Origin: Oscillatoriales cyanobacterium CG2_30_40_61 | GTDB lineage: Bacteria; Cyanobacteriota; Cyanobacteriia; Cyanobacteriales; Microcoleaceae | DNA length: 36,264 bases | Assembly (NCBI GenBank): GCA_001873365.1 | Contig: MNYZ01000104.1 | Location: 1-36,264 of the forward strand | Direction of reading: 5' to 3' | Shown here: one piece after another, positions 17,153 to 24,738 of the stretch | Layout: each line of letters begins with the position of its first letter | Position numbering within the stretch: the first letter of the stretch is position 1 | Program-made: the position numbers and the translations under genes | The notes under the pieces: model-generated | Databases searched by the model: none | Seen by the model: only the letters and a program-made list of their open reading frames with translations | Told to the model about the DNA's origin: nothing

Positions 17153-18361
17153 ATGCTCAAGGTCTTTAAAGTCAGGTTGTATCCAGATGTCCAACAACAG
17201 CAGTCCCTAGCGCAAAGTTTTGGGAGTTGTCGTTGGCTCTGGAACTATTGCTTGGATTTGATGAACCAGACGTATAAGGAGACTGGTAAGGGATTGTCTG
17301 GATATGAAGTTAAAAAGATAATTCCTCAGTTGAAGAAAGAGTATGAGTGGTTATCACTAACTTACTCGCAGTGTTTACAACAGGTTTGCTTAAATTTGGG
17401 GGTAGCGTTTAATAATTTCTTTGAGAAAAGAGCAAAATACCCTAGATTCAAATCAAAACAGGGTAAGCAGTCAATACAATACCCTCAAAACGTTAAGATT
17501 GCAGATACTTTTTTGACTATTCCAAAAATAGGAAATGTATCAGCAATCATTCATAGACCTATTGAGGGAAAAATTAAAACTGTTACTATCTCCAAAAACT
17601 GTTCTAATCAATACTTTGCAGCTATCTTGTTTGACGATGGTAAAAGTAAGCCCGAATCAAACTCAAATGGTAAAGCCATAGGTATCGACTTAGGATTGAC
17701 CCATTTTGCTGCTACCAGTGATGGCTCTAAGTTTAATAATCCTAGAATACTAACGAAGTATGAGAAGAACTTAAAAGTTAAACAGCAACAATTGTCTAGG
17801 AAACAAAAAGGTTCTAATAATCGAATTAAAGCCAGGAAAAAAGTTGCTAGAGTTCATAGAAAAATAACTAACTGTCGTGAGGATTTTCTGCACAAACTAT
17901 CGCGTAGGATAGTTAACGAAAACCAAGTTATTGTAGTAGAAAATCTTAATGTGAAGGGTATGATGCAGAACCATAAACTAGCTAAATCTATACATCAAGT
18001 GGGCTGGGGTATGTTCTGCACAATGCTTAAATATAAGGCGGACATGGAAGGAAAGATTTATCTGGAAGTTGATAGATTTTTTCCGAGTTCAAAAACCTGT
18101 CATGTGTGTTTGAATCAAGTGGGTAGCTTACCACTGGATGTAAGATTTTGGACTTGTGAAAATTGCCAAACTCGACATGACAGAGACATAAATGCAAGTA
18201 TTAACCTCAGAGATGAGGGACTACGAATTTTGACCTCTGGAACGGGGGATAAAGCCTGTCGCCCAGATGTAAGTCGGAGTAATAGAGGACGCAAGAAATC
18301 TACTACTACGCTTTCTGTTGGACAGGAAGCCTACACTGTACCGTTAGGTCAGTGTAGGTAG
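17153..18361 (+). CDS. tnpB: TnpB RNA-guided endonuclease-like protein
   Basis: A 402-residue TnpB, the ancestor-type nuclease of Cas12. The N-terminal part starts MLKVFKVRLYPD, typical of the family. The RuvC-like catalytic residues are present: D179 in GIDLGLTHFA, E263 in VVENLNVKGM and the Asp pair of HDRDINASINL (343-345). A four-cysteine zinc motif CHVC...CENC is inserted before the last. TnpB uses a right-end RNA to cut the empty donor site and retain the element. The start at 17153 is chosen because an in-frame extension to 17075 adds 26 residues not seen in the family. The protein seems intact. It lies between the DCC gene terminator and a small membrane protein gene. Confidence 0.93.
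   Translation: MLKVFKVRLYPDVQQQQSLAQSFGSCRWLWNYCLDLMNQTYKETGKGLSGYEVKKIIPQLKKEYEWLSLTYSQCLQQVCLNLGVAFNNFFEKRAKYPRFKSKQGKQSIQYPQNVKIADTFLTIPKIGNVSAIIHRPIEGKIKTVTISKNCSNQYFAAILFDDGKSKPESNSNGKAIGIDLGLTHFAATSDGSKFNNPRILTKYEKNLKVKQQQLSRKQKGSNNRIKARKKVARVHRKITNCREDFLHKLSRRIVNENQVIVVENLNVKGMMQNHKLAKSIHQVGWGMFCTMLKYKADMEGKIYLEVDRFFPSSKTCHVCLNQVGSLPLDVRFWTCENCQTRHDRDINASINLRDEGLRILTSGTGDKACRPDVSRSNRGRKKSTTTLSVGQEAYTVPLGQCR
18330..18358 (+). ncRNA. Right-end hairpin, candidate 3' part of the TnpB guide RNA
   Basis: A perfect 9-bp stem CCTACACTG / CAGTGTAGG with an 11-nt loop occupies the last codons of tnpB and ends at its stop. In TnpB systems the guide (omega/reRNA) scaffold overlaps the 3' end of the gene and the right end, with the guide drawn from flanking DNA. 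The guide would then begin after about 18366. Confidence 0.5.
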
Positions 18362-18378
18362 TTCACTTTTCAATTCCT

Positions 18379-18618
18379 ATGCTGTCTTTCAACCTGAAGA
18401 ATAGACTCTCGAATCGACCTATCCTCCAATATGGTCTTTTGGTACTGACTGCTTGTATAATCTCTGTAACTTTAGCAAAATTACCCAATTTGGTTAATTC
18501 CCATTCCCCCACACCCGAAAAGGAAATTTTAGTGCGTCATTTCCTTTCCCATAGCTCGGAAATCGCCAGTCACTATCAGCACCTTCAAACTACTCCATCC
18601 GTTTCCACCCAAAACTAA
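18379..18618 (+). CDS. Small single-pass membrane protein, unknown
   Basis: A 79-residue protein with one hydrophobic helix (about residues 15-35, ILQYGLLVLTACIISVTLAKL) and a polar C-terminal part containing several His and Ser residues. No family is recognised. It begins only 17 bp after the tnpB stop, with no clear ribosome binding site. The tnpB element may have inserted between it and its former promoter. Codon use resembles neighbouring chromosomal genes. It is plausible but not certain as a real gene. Confidence 0.5.
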   Translation: MLSFNLKNRLSNRPILQYGLLVLTACIISVTLAKLPNLVNSHSPTPEKEILVRHFLSHSSEIASHYQHLQTTPSVSTQN

Positions 18619-18623
18619 TAGAA

Positions 18624-18656
18624 TTTCCCCTTTTTTAAAGGGGGTTAGGGGGATCA
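18624..18656. repeat. C/G-run hairpin repeat
   Basis: The CCCCTTT-ttt-AAAGGGG hairpin followed by TTAGGGGGATC belongs to the same dispersed family as those at 3575, 22473 and 22552. It lies just after the small membrane protein gene. Confidence 0.7.
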
Positions 18657-18741
18657 TATAGCGTTAATAACTAGATTTAATATAACCGCAACCAAAAACC
18701 ACCTAGGAATTTTCCTAAGTGGTTTTAAGAGTATCGGGGAA

Positions 18742-19129
18742 TGGAGCATATGGGAATCGAACCCATGTCCAGAACAAGTATTTACTCCTCGCTCATTCAC
18801 AGACTTAGCCTTTCTAATCCTCAAGGCGGGAACCCCTCATTATCCCGAAGGGTGGGATGCAATGGTTAAATCTTAACTAACTTTTCAACCAAAGAAACTA
18901 AGTTAGAGCATCCGTTGGGGGTTTGTCTATTGTCCTTAACGGAGTCAAACAGTAGACGCTCGAACCTACTAGAGGTGTTTAGGCAGCAACAGTAGCCGCT
19001 TTACGAGCAAAAGGAACGATGTTGTTCGCAGTTACGTTTTTGTTTGAGTCTTGATTTACGAGAGTTGACTCACTCTCGGCCTGCATCACTTGGTAGCTTT
19101 CCTTACCCTGTCGAAACCAGTAATGCCCC
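18742..19129 (-). ncRNA. ssrA: tmRNA (transfer-messenger RNA), one-piece
   Basis: A 388-nt RNA that rescues stalled ribosomes by trans-translation. The 5' end GGGGCAT pairs with the 3' ATGCTCC to form the acceptor stem. GGTTTCGAC follows the 5' end as in other tmRNAs. The 3' end has a T arm with GGGTTCGATTCCC. The discriminator A is at 18742 and CCA is not encoded. The tag reading frame lies at 19029-18979. The whole is continuous, unlike the permuted two-piece tmRNA of marine picocyanobacteria. Confidence 0.96.
18979..19029 (-). other. tmRNA proteolysis-tag reading frame
   Basis: Reads GCG AAC AAC ATC ... GCC TAA, giving the tag ANNIVPFARKAATVAA. The ANNIV start and AA end are typical of cyanobacterial tags and target proteins to ClpXP-type proteases. 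Confidence 0.93.
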
Positions 19130-19142
19130 TTACATATTCACT

Positions 19143-19171
19143 ATGATACACAATATTTTGGCGATCGTCAA
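19143..19171 (-). promoter_or_regulatory. Probable ssrA promoter
   Basis: On the minus strand TTGACG (19171-19166) and TATCAT (19148-19143) are separated by exactly 17 bp. The mature 5' end lies 13 nt past the -10 box, leaving a few bases for 5' trimming by RNase P. Confidence 0.7.
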
Positions 19172-19322
19172 GTTTTCTCCTCTCGTCTACTCAATTATTT
19201 GTCTTTGTAAAATTTTTATCGGTAAGGTTAGCTTCTAAACTTGAAAAATAACAGTAGCTTGTGGATGCGGGTTCTTAAAATTAAACTAGCCAACCTTAAC
19301 CCATTAAATCGGATTCAATAAA

Positions 19323-19736
19323 TTAGTCTTCATCGAGGATATCTGCTTCAGATTGAGCGCCTACTTGAATCAGATGAATGTGTTTTGAACCTAAGCGAAT
19401 TTGAAACTGATCTCCAGCTTCTAATCCCATGGATTCGGTATAATTAGCACCAATCACCAGGGAACCATTTTTATGAACGCAAGCTCGATAACTGGCTTCT
19501 CTCCCCCGTCCATCTTTGCTGGCTCCGGGCTCTAAAGCAATACCCTTAGCCGCCAATAAAGCATCGTAAAACTCTGTCATATTGGCGCGGGTTTGGTTAT
19601 CTTTTGTTGGGGTATAATACCCGCACAATTTCGCCGTTTCCCGTCGTGGTAAGTTCCCCAAATCCTTAACTTTCTGTAACAACGCCTTACCTGTTATCGC
19701 AGTGGTAGAAGGTTTTTCTTTGAATGTTTTTGGCAT
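19323..19736 (-). CDS. cyAbrB-family transcriptional regulator
   Basis: A 137-residue protein of the cyanobacterial AbrB-like family. The N-terminal region shows LTGKALLQKVKDLG-type sequence and the conserved RETAKLCGYYTPTKDNQ. The C-terminal AbrB-like DNA-binding part has YRACVHKNGSLVIGANYTESMGLEAGDQFQIRL and ends KHIHLIQV. cyAbrB proteins are global regulators of carbon/nitrogen balance, hydrogenase and other genes. The sequence looks closer to cyAbrB2 than cyAbrB1. GGAG lies about 9 nt before the ATG. A paralogue lies at 21571-21969, with a radical SAM gene and a CPBP gene between them, all in the same direction. The tmRNA lies downstream. Confidence 0.93.
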   Translation of the reverse strand: MPKTFKEKPSTTAITGKALLQKVKDLGNLPRRETAKLCGYYTPTKDNQTRANMTEFYDALLAAKGIALEPGASKDGRGREASYRACVHKNGSLVIGANYTESMGLEAGDQFQIRLGSKHIHLIQVGAQSEADILDED

Positions 19737-19836
19737 AAATATTCTCCAGATGTAACTGATATTATTGTATCATGTTTAACTTGATTTTTTATACCAAAAC
19801 AATTATGATTAAGTCGGTAATTTATAATTCATAATC

Positions 19837-20652
19837 CTATAAATTAGAAACCGGAGCATAACGAACCGGAATACCCGTTTGCTCCTGAATTTCTTGGGCA
19901 AAATTTTGTAAAACAGACGGACTCACAGATTTTAGTTTTCTGGCTTGATAAGGTAGGTTTTCCAGTGGAGAATGATTTCCCCGTCCAGCTAATTCATGTT
20001 TTAACGGTTTGGGACGGGTGGGAGTATTCAGTTGAATTTCTGCGGGTGCGATCGCTTTTACCCAACGGAAATATTCTTGGCGCTCGGATAATGACCAAGG
20101 AGATAAAAGCATGGTTTGTATTCCCAATTCTCCGGGGAAAATTCGACTAAATTCTTGAATATCACTCAGCAACTGGGTGAGATTAATTTCCCTTACGGGT
20201 CGATTTACTCGTTGCAGTTGGGCGGTAGAAATTCCATCGAGTTTTATAGAGACGCGATCGGCTAAAGCTAATTGTTTTCTAACTTGCGGATCAAATAAAG
20301 TTGTACCATTAGTTAAAACTAAAGTTGGGCGCTGAGTTAGGGTTTTAATTGTGATCAGAATTTCCCCTAAATTTGCCGCTAAAGTTGGTTCTCCACTTCC
20401 GCTTAAAGTGATCACATCCACATCCCACGGGGAAAATTCAGTTAATACTTGTAATATCCGCTCCGTCGGCACATAAATTTGGCGTTGCTCAGTTTTTAGT
20501 TCAATTTCTCCCAGTTGACAATAAACACAATTAAAAGAACAGGTGGAAATCTCGCCAATTGGATCAATTCCCAAGGATTTCCCATATCGCCATGAAGATA
20601 CAGGGCCATAAACCGGGGTAAATTCTGAGGTAGATAGTTTTGCAGTTGTCAT
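19837..20652 (-). CDS. Radical SAM protein, COG0731-like
   Basis: A 271-residue radical SAM enzyme. The [4Fe-4S] motif CSFNCVYC (Cys38, Cys42, Cys45) binds the cluster that splits S-adenosylmethionine, and the SGSGEPTLA and VLTNGTT motifs follow as in the TIM-barrel core. The family (Fe-S oxidoreductases related to wybutosine enzymes) has no settled substrate in bacteria. The ATG at 20652 lies 1 nt after the stop of the CPBP gene, so translational coupling is likely; an in-frame extension upstream by 8 codons overlaps that gene and is less likely. Confidence 0.88.
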   Translation of the reverse strand: MTTAKLSTSEFTPVYGPVSSWRYGKSLGIDPIGEISTCSFNCVYCQLGEIELKTEQRQIYVPTERILQVLTEFSPWDVDVITLSGSGEPTLAANLGEILITIKTLTQRPTLVLTNGTTLFDPQVRKQLALADRVSIKLDGISTAQLQRVNRPVREINLTQLLSDIQEFSRIFPGELGIQTMLLSPWSLSERQEYFRWVKAIAPAEIQLNTPTRPKPLKHELAGRGNHSPLENLPYQARKLKSVSPSVLQNFAQEIQEQTGIPVRYAPVSNL

Positions 20653-20653
20653 A

Positions 20654-21547
20654 TTAACCCATTTTTTGATCAACAATTCCTAATAGGCCAGCTACAAACA
20701 GCAGCATCAGGATTCCTAATAAACCCGCTAAGGGTTTACCCCCTAACCCCGTTACCCATTCTGGAACCTTCTTAGACGTTGTAACACTTCCCAGGGTATC
20801 CACACTGGTAATTCCCCAAATCCAGCCCCCGTGTAGTCCGATGGCTAGACCTAAAGAACCTCGATCACACAAACAAGCTAGGCTCAAAACCATTCCCATT
20901 AACGCTAGTCCGGGTAATTGGGGTAAGGTGTTGCGGACTTCCCAAAGCAGATGGCTGAAGGCAAAAATCAAGCTGGCGACGGTCGCGGCCACAAACCAGG
21001 AATAATCTGGCTGTAATTGTTTTTGTAAAAATCCTCGAAATATTAACTCCTCCGTACTGCTAACCCACAGAGCCATCAGCAAAATCGGCAGTAAAATAGA
21101 TACTTTTTTCCCTAACTTAATCCCCCGGTTTATAGGGGTCAGATCGGAATTTAAGGTCGATGACTGTTTATCTGTTGGTTTCGAGTCTTTTGGTAGCCAA
21201 TGACGACCACCCAGAACAAATTGAAATCCAAATAAGAGGGTCAGGCTGATAATAGCTAGACCAAAACCAATAGCAGTGGATTTAAAAAACGGCGATCGCC
21301 AATTTAAACCATAATCCCAGAAGGATTGACCCTGAACTTGGCTAATTTTCCACAAAACTATCGGGGCAATTCCATAAAGCGGCGCCAGTAACCCCAACTT
21401 TTGGGTTTCATTTAGGGGGTGCGGTGGACGCCAATTGAGAGCGATCGCAATCATAACAGCAATTGGCATCCATAAACCCATCCACACCCCAAAAAAAATT
21501 ATAATTTTAATCGGGGTTGGTGCATTTACCAGCCATGAAAACGTCAT
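20654..21547 (-). CDS. CPBP-family intramembrane metalloprotease
   Basis: A 297-residue membrane protein with about eight hydrophobic helices. The CPBP (Abi/CAAX prenyl protease-like) motifs are complete: EELIFR (Glu166, Glu167, Arg171), FAFSH (His199) and IGLHGGW (His239). These form the metal site within the membrane. Bacterial members process peptides or protect against bacteriocins, and substrates are mostly unknown. It is probably cotranscribed with the radical SAM gene downstream (stop and start 1 nt apart) and lies 23 bp after the second cyAbrB gene. The linkage to a radical SAM gene could hint at peptide modification and export, but no precursor peptide is seen. Confidence 0.88.
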   Translation of the reverse strand: MTFSWLVNAPTPIKIIIFFGVWMGLWMPIAVMIAIALNWRPPHPLNETQKLGLLAPLYGIAPIVLWKISQVQGQSFWDYGLNWRSPFFKSTAIGFGLAIISLTLLFGFQFVLGGRHWLPKDSKPTDKQSSTLNSDLTPINRGIKLGKKVSILLPILLMALWVSSTEELIFRGFLQKQLQPDYSWFVAATVASLIFAFSHLLWEVRNTLPQLPGLALMGMVLSLACLCDRGSLGLAIGLHGGWIWGITSVDTLGSVTTSKKVPEWVTGLGGKPLAGLLGILMLLFVAGLLGIVDQKMG

Positions 21548-21570
21548 TTTAATGGCTCAGGGGAAAAAAT

Positions 21571-21969
21571 TTACTCTTCTTCGTCACCGCCAGCATCTTT
21601 ACCATTTTCGACTTGAATCAGGTGAATATGCTTGTATCCGAGCTTGATATCAAACTCATCACCCGGTTTAAGTCCCATTTCTTTGGTATAGGTTGAGCCA
21701 ATCACAATTTGACCGTTTTTGTGAACGCTCACCATATAAGTTGCTTCCCGACCCCGACCATCTTTTGTACCATCGGGACTGAGCGGAATACCCCGTGCTT
21801 TGAGGACTGCGTCATAAAAATCTGTCAGATTCACACGCACTTGGTTGTCCTTTGTCGTGCTGTAATAACCGCAGAGCTTTGCTGTTTCACGCCGAGGCAT
21901 ATGAGACAGTTCTTTTACTTTTTGAAGCAGAGCCTTTCCGGTTAAGGGAGTCGGTGCAGGTTTATTCAT
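21571..21969 (-). CDS. cyAbrB-family transcriptional regulator (cyAbrB2-like)
   Basis: A 132-residue cyAbrB protein with the typical LTGKALLQKVKELSHMPRRE start, CGYYSTTKDNQVRVNLTDFYDAV, and the C-terminal domain VHKNGQIVIGSTYTKEMGLKPGDEFDIKLGYKHIHL-type region ending in an acidic tail. The sequence fits cyAbrB2 as I remember it. AGGAG lies about 11 nt before the ATG. Close paralogue of the gene at 19323-19736. It may head an operon with the CPBP and radical SAM genes. Confidence 0.94.
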   Translation of the reverse strand: MNKPAPTPLTGKALLQKVKELSHMPRRETAKLCGYYSTTKDNQVRVNLTDFYDAVLKARGIPLSPDGTKDGRGREATYMVSVHKNGQIVIGSTYTKEMGLKPGDEFDIKLGYKHIHLIQVENGKDAGGDEEE

Positions 21970-22627
21970 GTTCTTCTTAATCTCCTTACTTCTCTATGGG
22001 GTAATTTTTATCCAATTAAACTTTTTGGAGTTATAAGAAATAATATATACTTAAATACATCAATTTGACAAATATTTTTTTTATCAGTTACAAATCTTTC
22101 CCCACACCGAATCACCATCTTCCCCCAGGGAAAAAAGCAGGACGTAAAAATCCCGTTATCATTGAATCGGGCAAGATTGACTTATTCGATGGTAGTTAAA
22201 CCCATCTCTTGTTTTTGTCTTGAAATTTCTATGGCCATTCTCTTTTAGCGCTTCAGACTCACACCTAAGCAATTTTTTGAGACAGTCTTCTGTCCCTGGC
22301 AAAAATGCTCTATCCTCACCGCCCCATCCCATTAAAAAAGATCCGCCGTCAAAGCAGATCAATAAATCCGTGATCACAGTTGAGAAAATATCCCTTTCCT
22401 CCCCCCCAAGCGAGAAAGGAATTAAAAATTAGGAAATTAGCTTATAGCAGGGAATAGGAAACCGGAAAATTAAAGTCCCCCTTCCCAAGGGGGATTTAGG
22501 GGGATCTAGTCTCGGCTGTAACATGAAATTGAATTATAACCAAACCACGATGATCCCCCCTAACCCCCATTGGGAAGGGGGGAATTTGATCCCAATGTGA
22601 CCTCGCCCCTACTATTCAACCTCAACC
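21970..22627. other. Long intergenic region with an inverted pair of C/G-run repeats
   Basis: I support no gene here. Short open frames on both strands (22159-22377 minus, 22220-22432 plus) overlap each other, lack ribosome binding sites and match nothing known. Two copies of the C/G-run hairpin family face each other at 22473-22506 and 22552-22583. The promoter for the cyAbrB gene should lie just upstream of 21969. Confidence 0.5.
22473..22583. repeat. Inverted pair of C/G-run hairpin repeats
   Basis: Left copy (22473-22506) reads AGTCCCCCTTCCCAAGGGGG then ATTTAGGGGGATC. Right copy (22552-22583) is its inverted version, starting GATCCCCCCTAACCCCC. The pair with its 45-bp spacer resembles a small MITE-like element, or two independent insertions. 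Confidence 0.7.
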
Positions 22628-23674
22628 CTATGATTTATTTAAACGACGTTCTAATGCTTTTAAAGATCGGTAAAGTTCGGGTAATCGTCTGTAAATAGCA
22701 GCAGTCTTTAAATAGAGTTTATTCGCGATCGCCGGAGAACCGGAAACCACCTCCCCCGGTGCAATATTATTATGAACCCCAGATTGGGCCGTAACGATCG
22801 CCCCATCCCCTACCTTAACTTGATTAGCAATACCCACTTGACCCGCGAGTAACACCCCATTACCAACGGTGACACCTCCAGCTAATCCCACATGACCCGC
22901 AAAGGCACAATTTTGCCCCACGGTACAACCGTGACCAATATGAACTAAATTGTCTAATTTTGTGGCTTTGCCGATGCGGGTTTCTCCCACCGCCGGACGA
23001 TCAATCGTACTATTACATCCCACCTCTACCCCATCTTCTAAAACCGTAATTCCCGATTGTTCCATTTTCAGCCAACCCCCATCCGTCGGCACAAAACCAA
23101 AGCCTTCAGCACCAATTACAGCCCCACTATGAATCACGCAATCACAACCAATTTGGGCGCGTTCATGGATGGTACAATTGGCGTGTAAAATGCTGCGATC
23201 GCCAATTTTTACCCCTGGATAAATTACCACATTCGGATGTAAACAGACCCGATTTCCAATAGTAACCCCAGCTTGAATTACCACATGGGGGCCAATATAA
23301 ACTTCTGATCCAATCTTGGCACTAGGATCAATAATCGCACTAGGGTGAATTTGCGGTTGGGGTTGATAGGGTTGATAAAACAAAGCGATCGCCTCGGCGA
23401 AAAAAGCCCTAGGATTTGCTACGGAAATCCACGCCTTCCCCCCGGCGGTAGCTTGATTTTGTAAGGATTCATCTAATGGCAAAATCAACGCACTTGCCGC
23501 AGAAACGGCAACAAAAGACGCAAATTTTAACCCCTCAATATAACTGAGAGTTCCAGGAGTTGCCGTATCCACCGCCGCCACCCCTTGAATATCGGGATTA
23601 AGGGTGGGGTCATGGATCAAACTATGAGCATCAATTCCAGCGTTAAGTTTTTCAACCAGTTCACTAAATTTCAT
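22628..23674 (-). CDS. lpxD: UDP-3-O-acylglucosamine N-acyltransferase
   Basis: A 348-residue LpxD, which adds the N-linked acyl chain to UDP-3-O-acylglucosamine in lipid A synthesis. The N-terminal uridine-binding domain (1-100) precedes a left-handed beta-helix built of hexapeptide repeats (about 105-300, with many [I/V]Gxx[V/C] units such as IGSEVYIGPHVVIQAGVTIG). The motif GAEGFGFV and His in NLVHIGHGC, near the expected catalytic histidine, are present. The chosen ATG gives MKFSELVEKL; a TTG four codons upstream is in frame but less likely. In many cyanobacteria lpxD sits apart from other lpx genes, as it does here. Confidence 0.95.
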   Translation of the reverse strand: MKFSELVEKLNAGIDAHSLIHDPTLNPDIQGVAAVDTATPGTLSYIEGLKFASFVAVSAASALILPLDESLQNQATAGGKAWISVANPRAFFAEAIALFYQPYQPQPQIHPSAIIDPSAKIGSEVYIGPHVVIQAGVTIGNRVCLHPNVVIYPGVKIGDRSILHANCTIHERAQIGCDCVIHSGAVIGAEGFGFVPTDGGWLKMEQSGITVLEDGVEVGCNSTIDRPAVGETRIGKATKLDNLVHIGHGCTVGQNCAFAGHVGLAGGVTVGNGVLLAGQVGIANQVKVGDGAIVTAQSGVHNNIAPGEVVSGSPAIANKLYLKTAAIYRRLPELYRSLKALERRLNKS

Positions 23675-23915
23675 TATTAAGAACAATGCCAGGGGTAGGA
23701 AATTTTAATTTCACCGCAGTGGAATCTGATCGATTATATTATTAATCCGATCTCCTGTTAACAAATTTTGATTAAAAAAAATAAACCAAGACTCCGGGTG
23801 CTAGTCACACAGTTTCAATGGTTTACACTGCTCCATAGGTAGAAAGAATCGGGAGTGTAGAATTGTTTTTATAGAAGGCGATCGCCTAAGTTCTCCTCCA
23901 TCTAAACTAATAACC

Positions 23916-24626
23916 ATGAATAATCCCCTGGAAAATGGCTCTCAATATGACCTAGATTCTATTTTTGATCATCTGATCCAATCCCTAGAAATCGACCCCC
24001 ATCAACCCCCTATTCCCGAACAGACACACCATAATATTATGTCTGTCGCTGATTTCAACGGTTACGACCCCCATCATCCTCATTTTGATGTCTCTAACTC
24101 CTTTGAAAATGGGGAATATTATCAAGGTTTGCACCCATCTTTTATCTCTGACCTTGACCCTCAAACTCCAGAATTTCATCCAGGTGGGACGGACTTAGAA
24201 CAATTTAATCCCTATCAACTACCCGAACAGACGGACTACTCCACAGGATATCAAACCGATCACCATTTTGGAGGCATGGAAGATCACTCGCAACAAATGT
24301 CTACCTTTTCCGTAATGCAAAGTTCTGATCCTGTAGAAAAGGGAGATTCTAATAGTGTCACAATTTATTCAAATGGTGATGTTTATTGGGATAGAAGTGG
24401 CGGACAAGCTGGACATATTGATGGGCAGAAATTTTATAATACTGGCGACCATTATATTGGGCATTTAGGTGCTGATATGAAAGTCTATGATGCCCATGAA
24501 AAATGTATTGGTTGGGTGGATGCCAAAGGTCATGCTTATACCTTAGATGGGGCAGTTTTTGCCGAAGGAAAGACACCCATTTGGGCGGCGACGGTGTTAG
24601 TTTATAACACTTGTAGTCCAGGTTAA
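23916..24626 (+). CDS. His-rich protein with C-terminal beta-repeat domain
   Basis: A 236-residue protein without signal peptide or membrane helix. Residues 1-140 are low-complexity, rich in His, Pro, Asp and Gln and probably disordered. Residues 145-236 contain short repeats with the pattern xxGDVYWDRSGGQAGHIDG / YIGHLGADMKVYDA / CIGWVDAKGHAYT, which suggests a small beta-propeller or '4-fold beta flower'-type domain. I do not recognise a named family with certainty. It is followed 112 bp later by the coiled-coil/TPR/FGE-fold gene in the same direction, and both look like accessory genes. Function unknown. Confidence 0.7.
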   Translation: MNNPLENGSQYDLDSIFDHLIQSLEIDPHQPPIPEQTHHNIMSVADFNGYDPHHPHFDVSNSFENGEYYQGLHPSFISDLDPQTPEFHPGGTDLEQFNPYQLPEQTDYSTGYQTDHHFGGMEDHSQQMSTFSVMQSSDPVEKGDSNSVTIYSNGDVYWDRSGGQAGHIDGQKFYNTGDHYIGHLGADMKVYDAHEKCIGWVDAKGHAYTLDGAVFAEGKTPIWAATVLVYNTCSPG

Positions 24627-24738
24627 TTTCAACAAAAACTCTGTAGGGGTGAGGCGCGCCTCACCCCTATGCCCGAAATTGATTTCAGGGGTTGATTATA
24701 GAGATAAACCCTATAATTTATTAACAGGAGATTAACTG

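Larger units (their letters stand above)
17105..18366 (+). mobile_element. Solitary tnpB element (IS200/IS605 superfamily, IS1341-like)
   Basis: Contains only tnpB; no tnpA transposase is present, so it would depend on one elsewhere. On the left a hairpin TGCTATA-cttcttt-TATAGCA (17113-17133) lies just before the gene. On the right a hairpin ends at the tnpB stop and the sequence TAGTTCAC follows. Exact ends are uncertain by tens of bases and could include the hairpins from 17022. Confidence 0.6.

Noticed and set aside
19044-19238. 64-codon plus-strand frame over the tmRNA 5' part
   Set aside because: It is antisense to ssrA and its promoter and has no coding signs.
22159-22432. Short frames on both strands between cyAbrB and lpxD
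   Set aside because: They overlap each other, lack ribosome binding sites and resemble no family; the minus frame begins with GTG.
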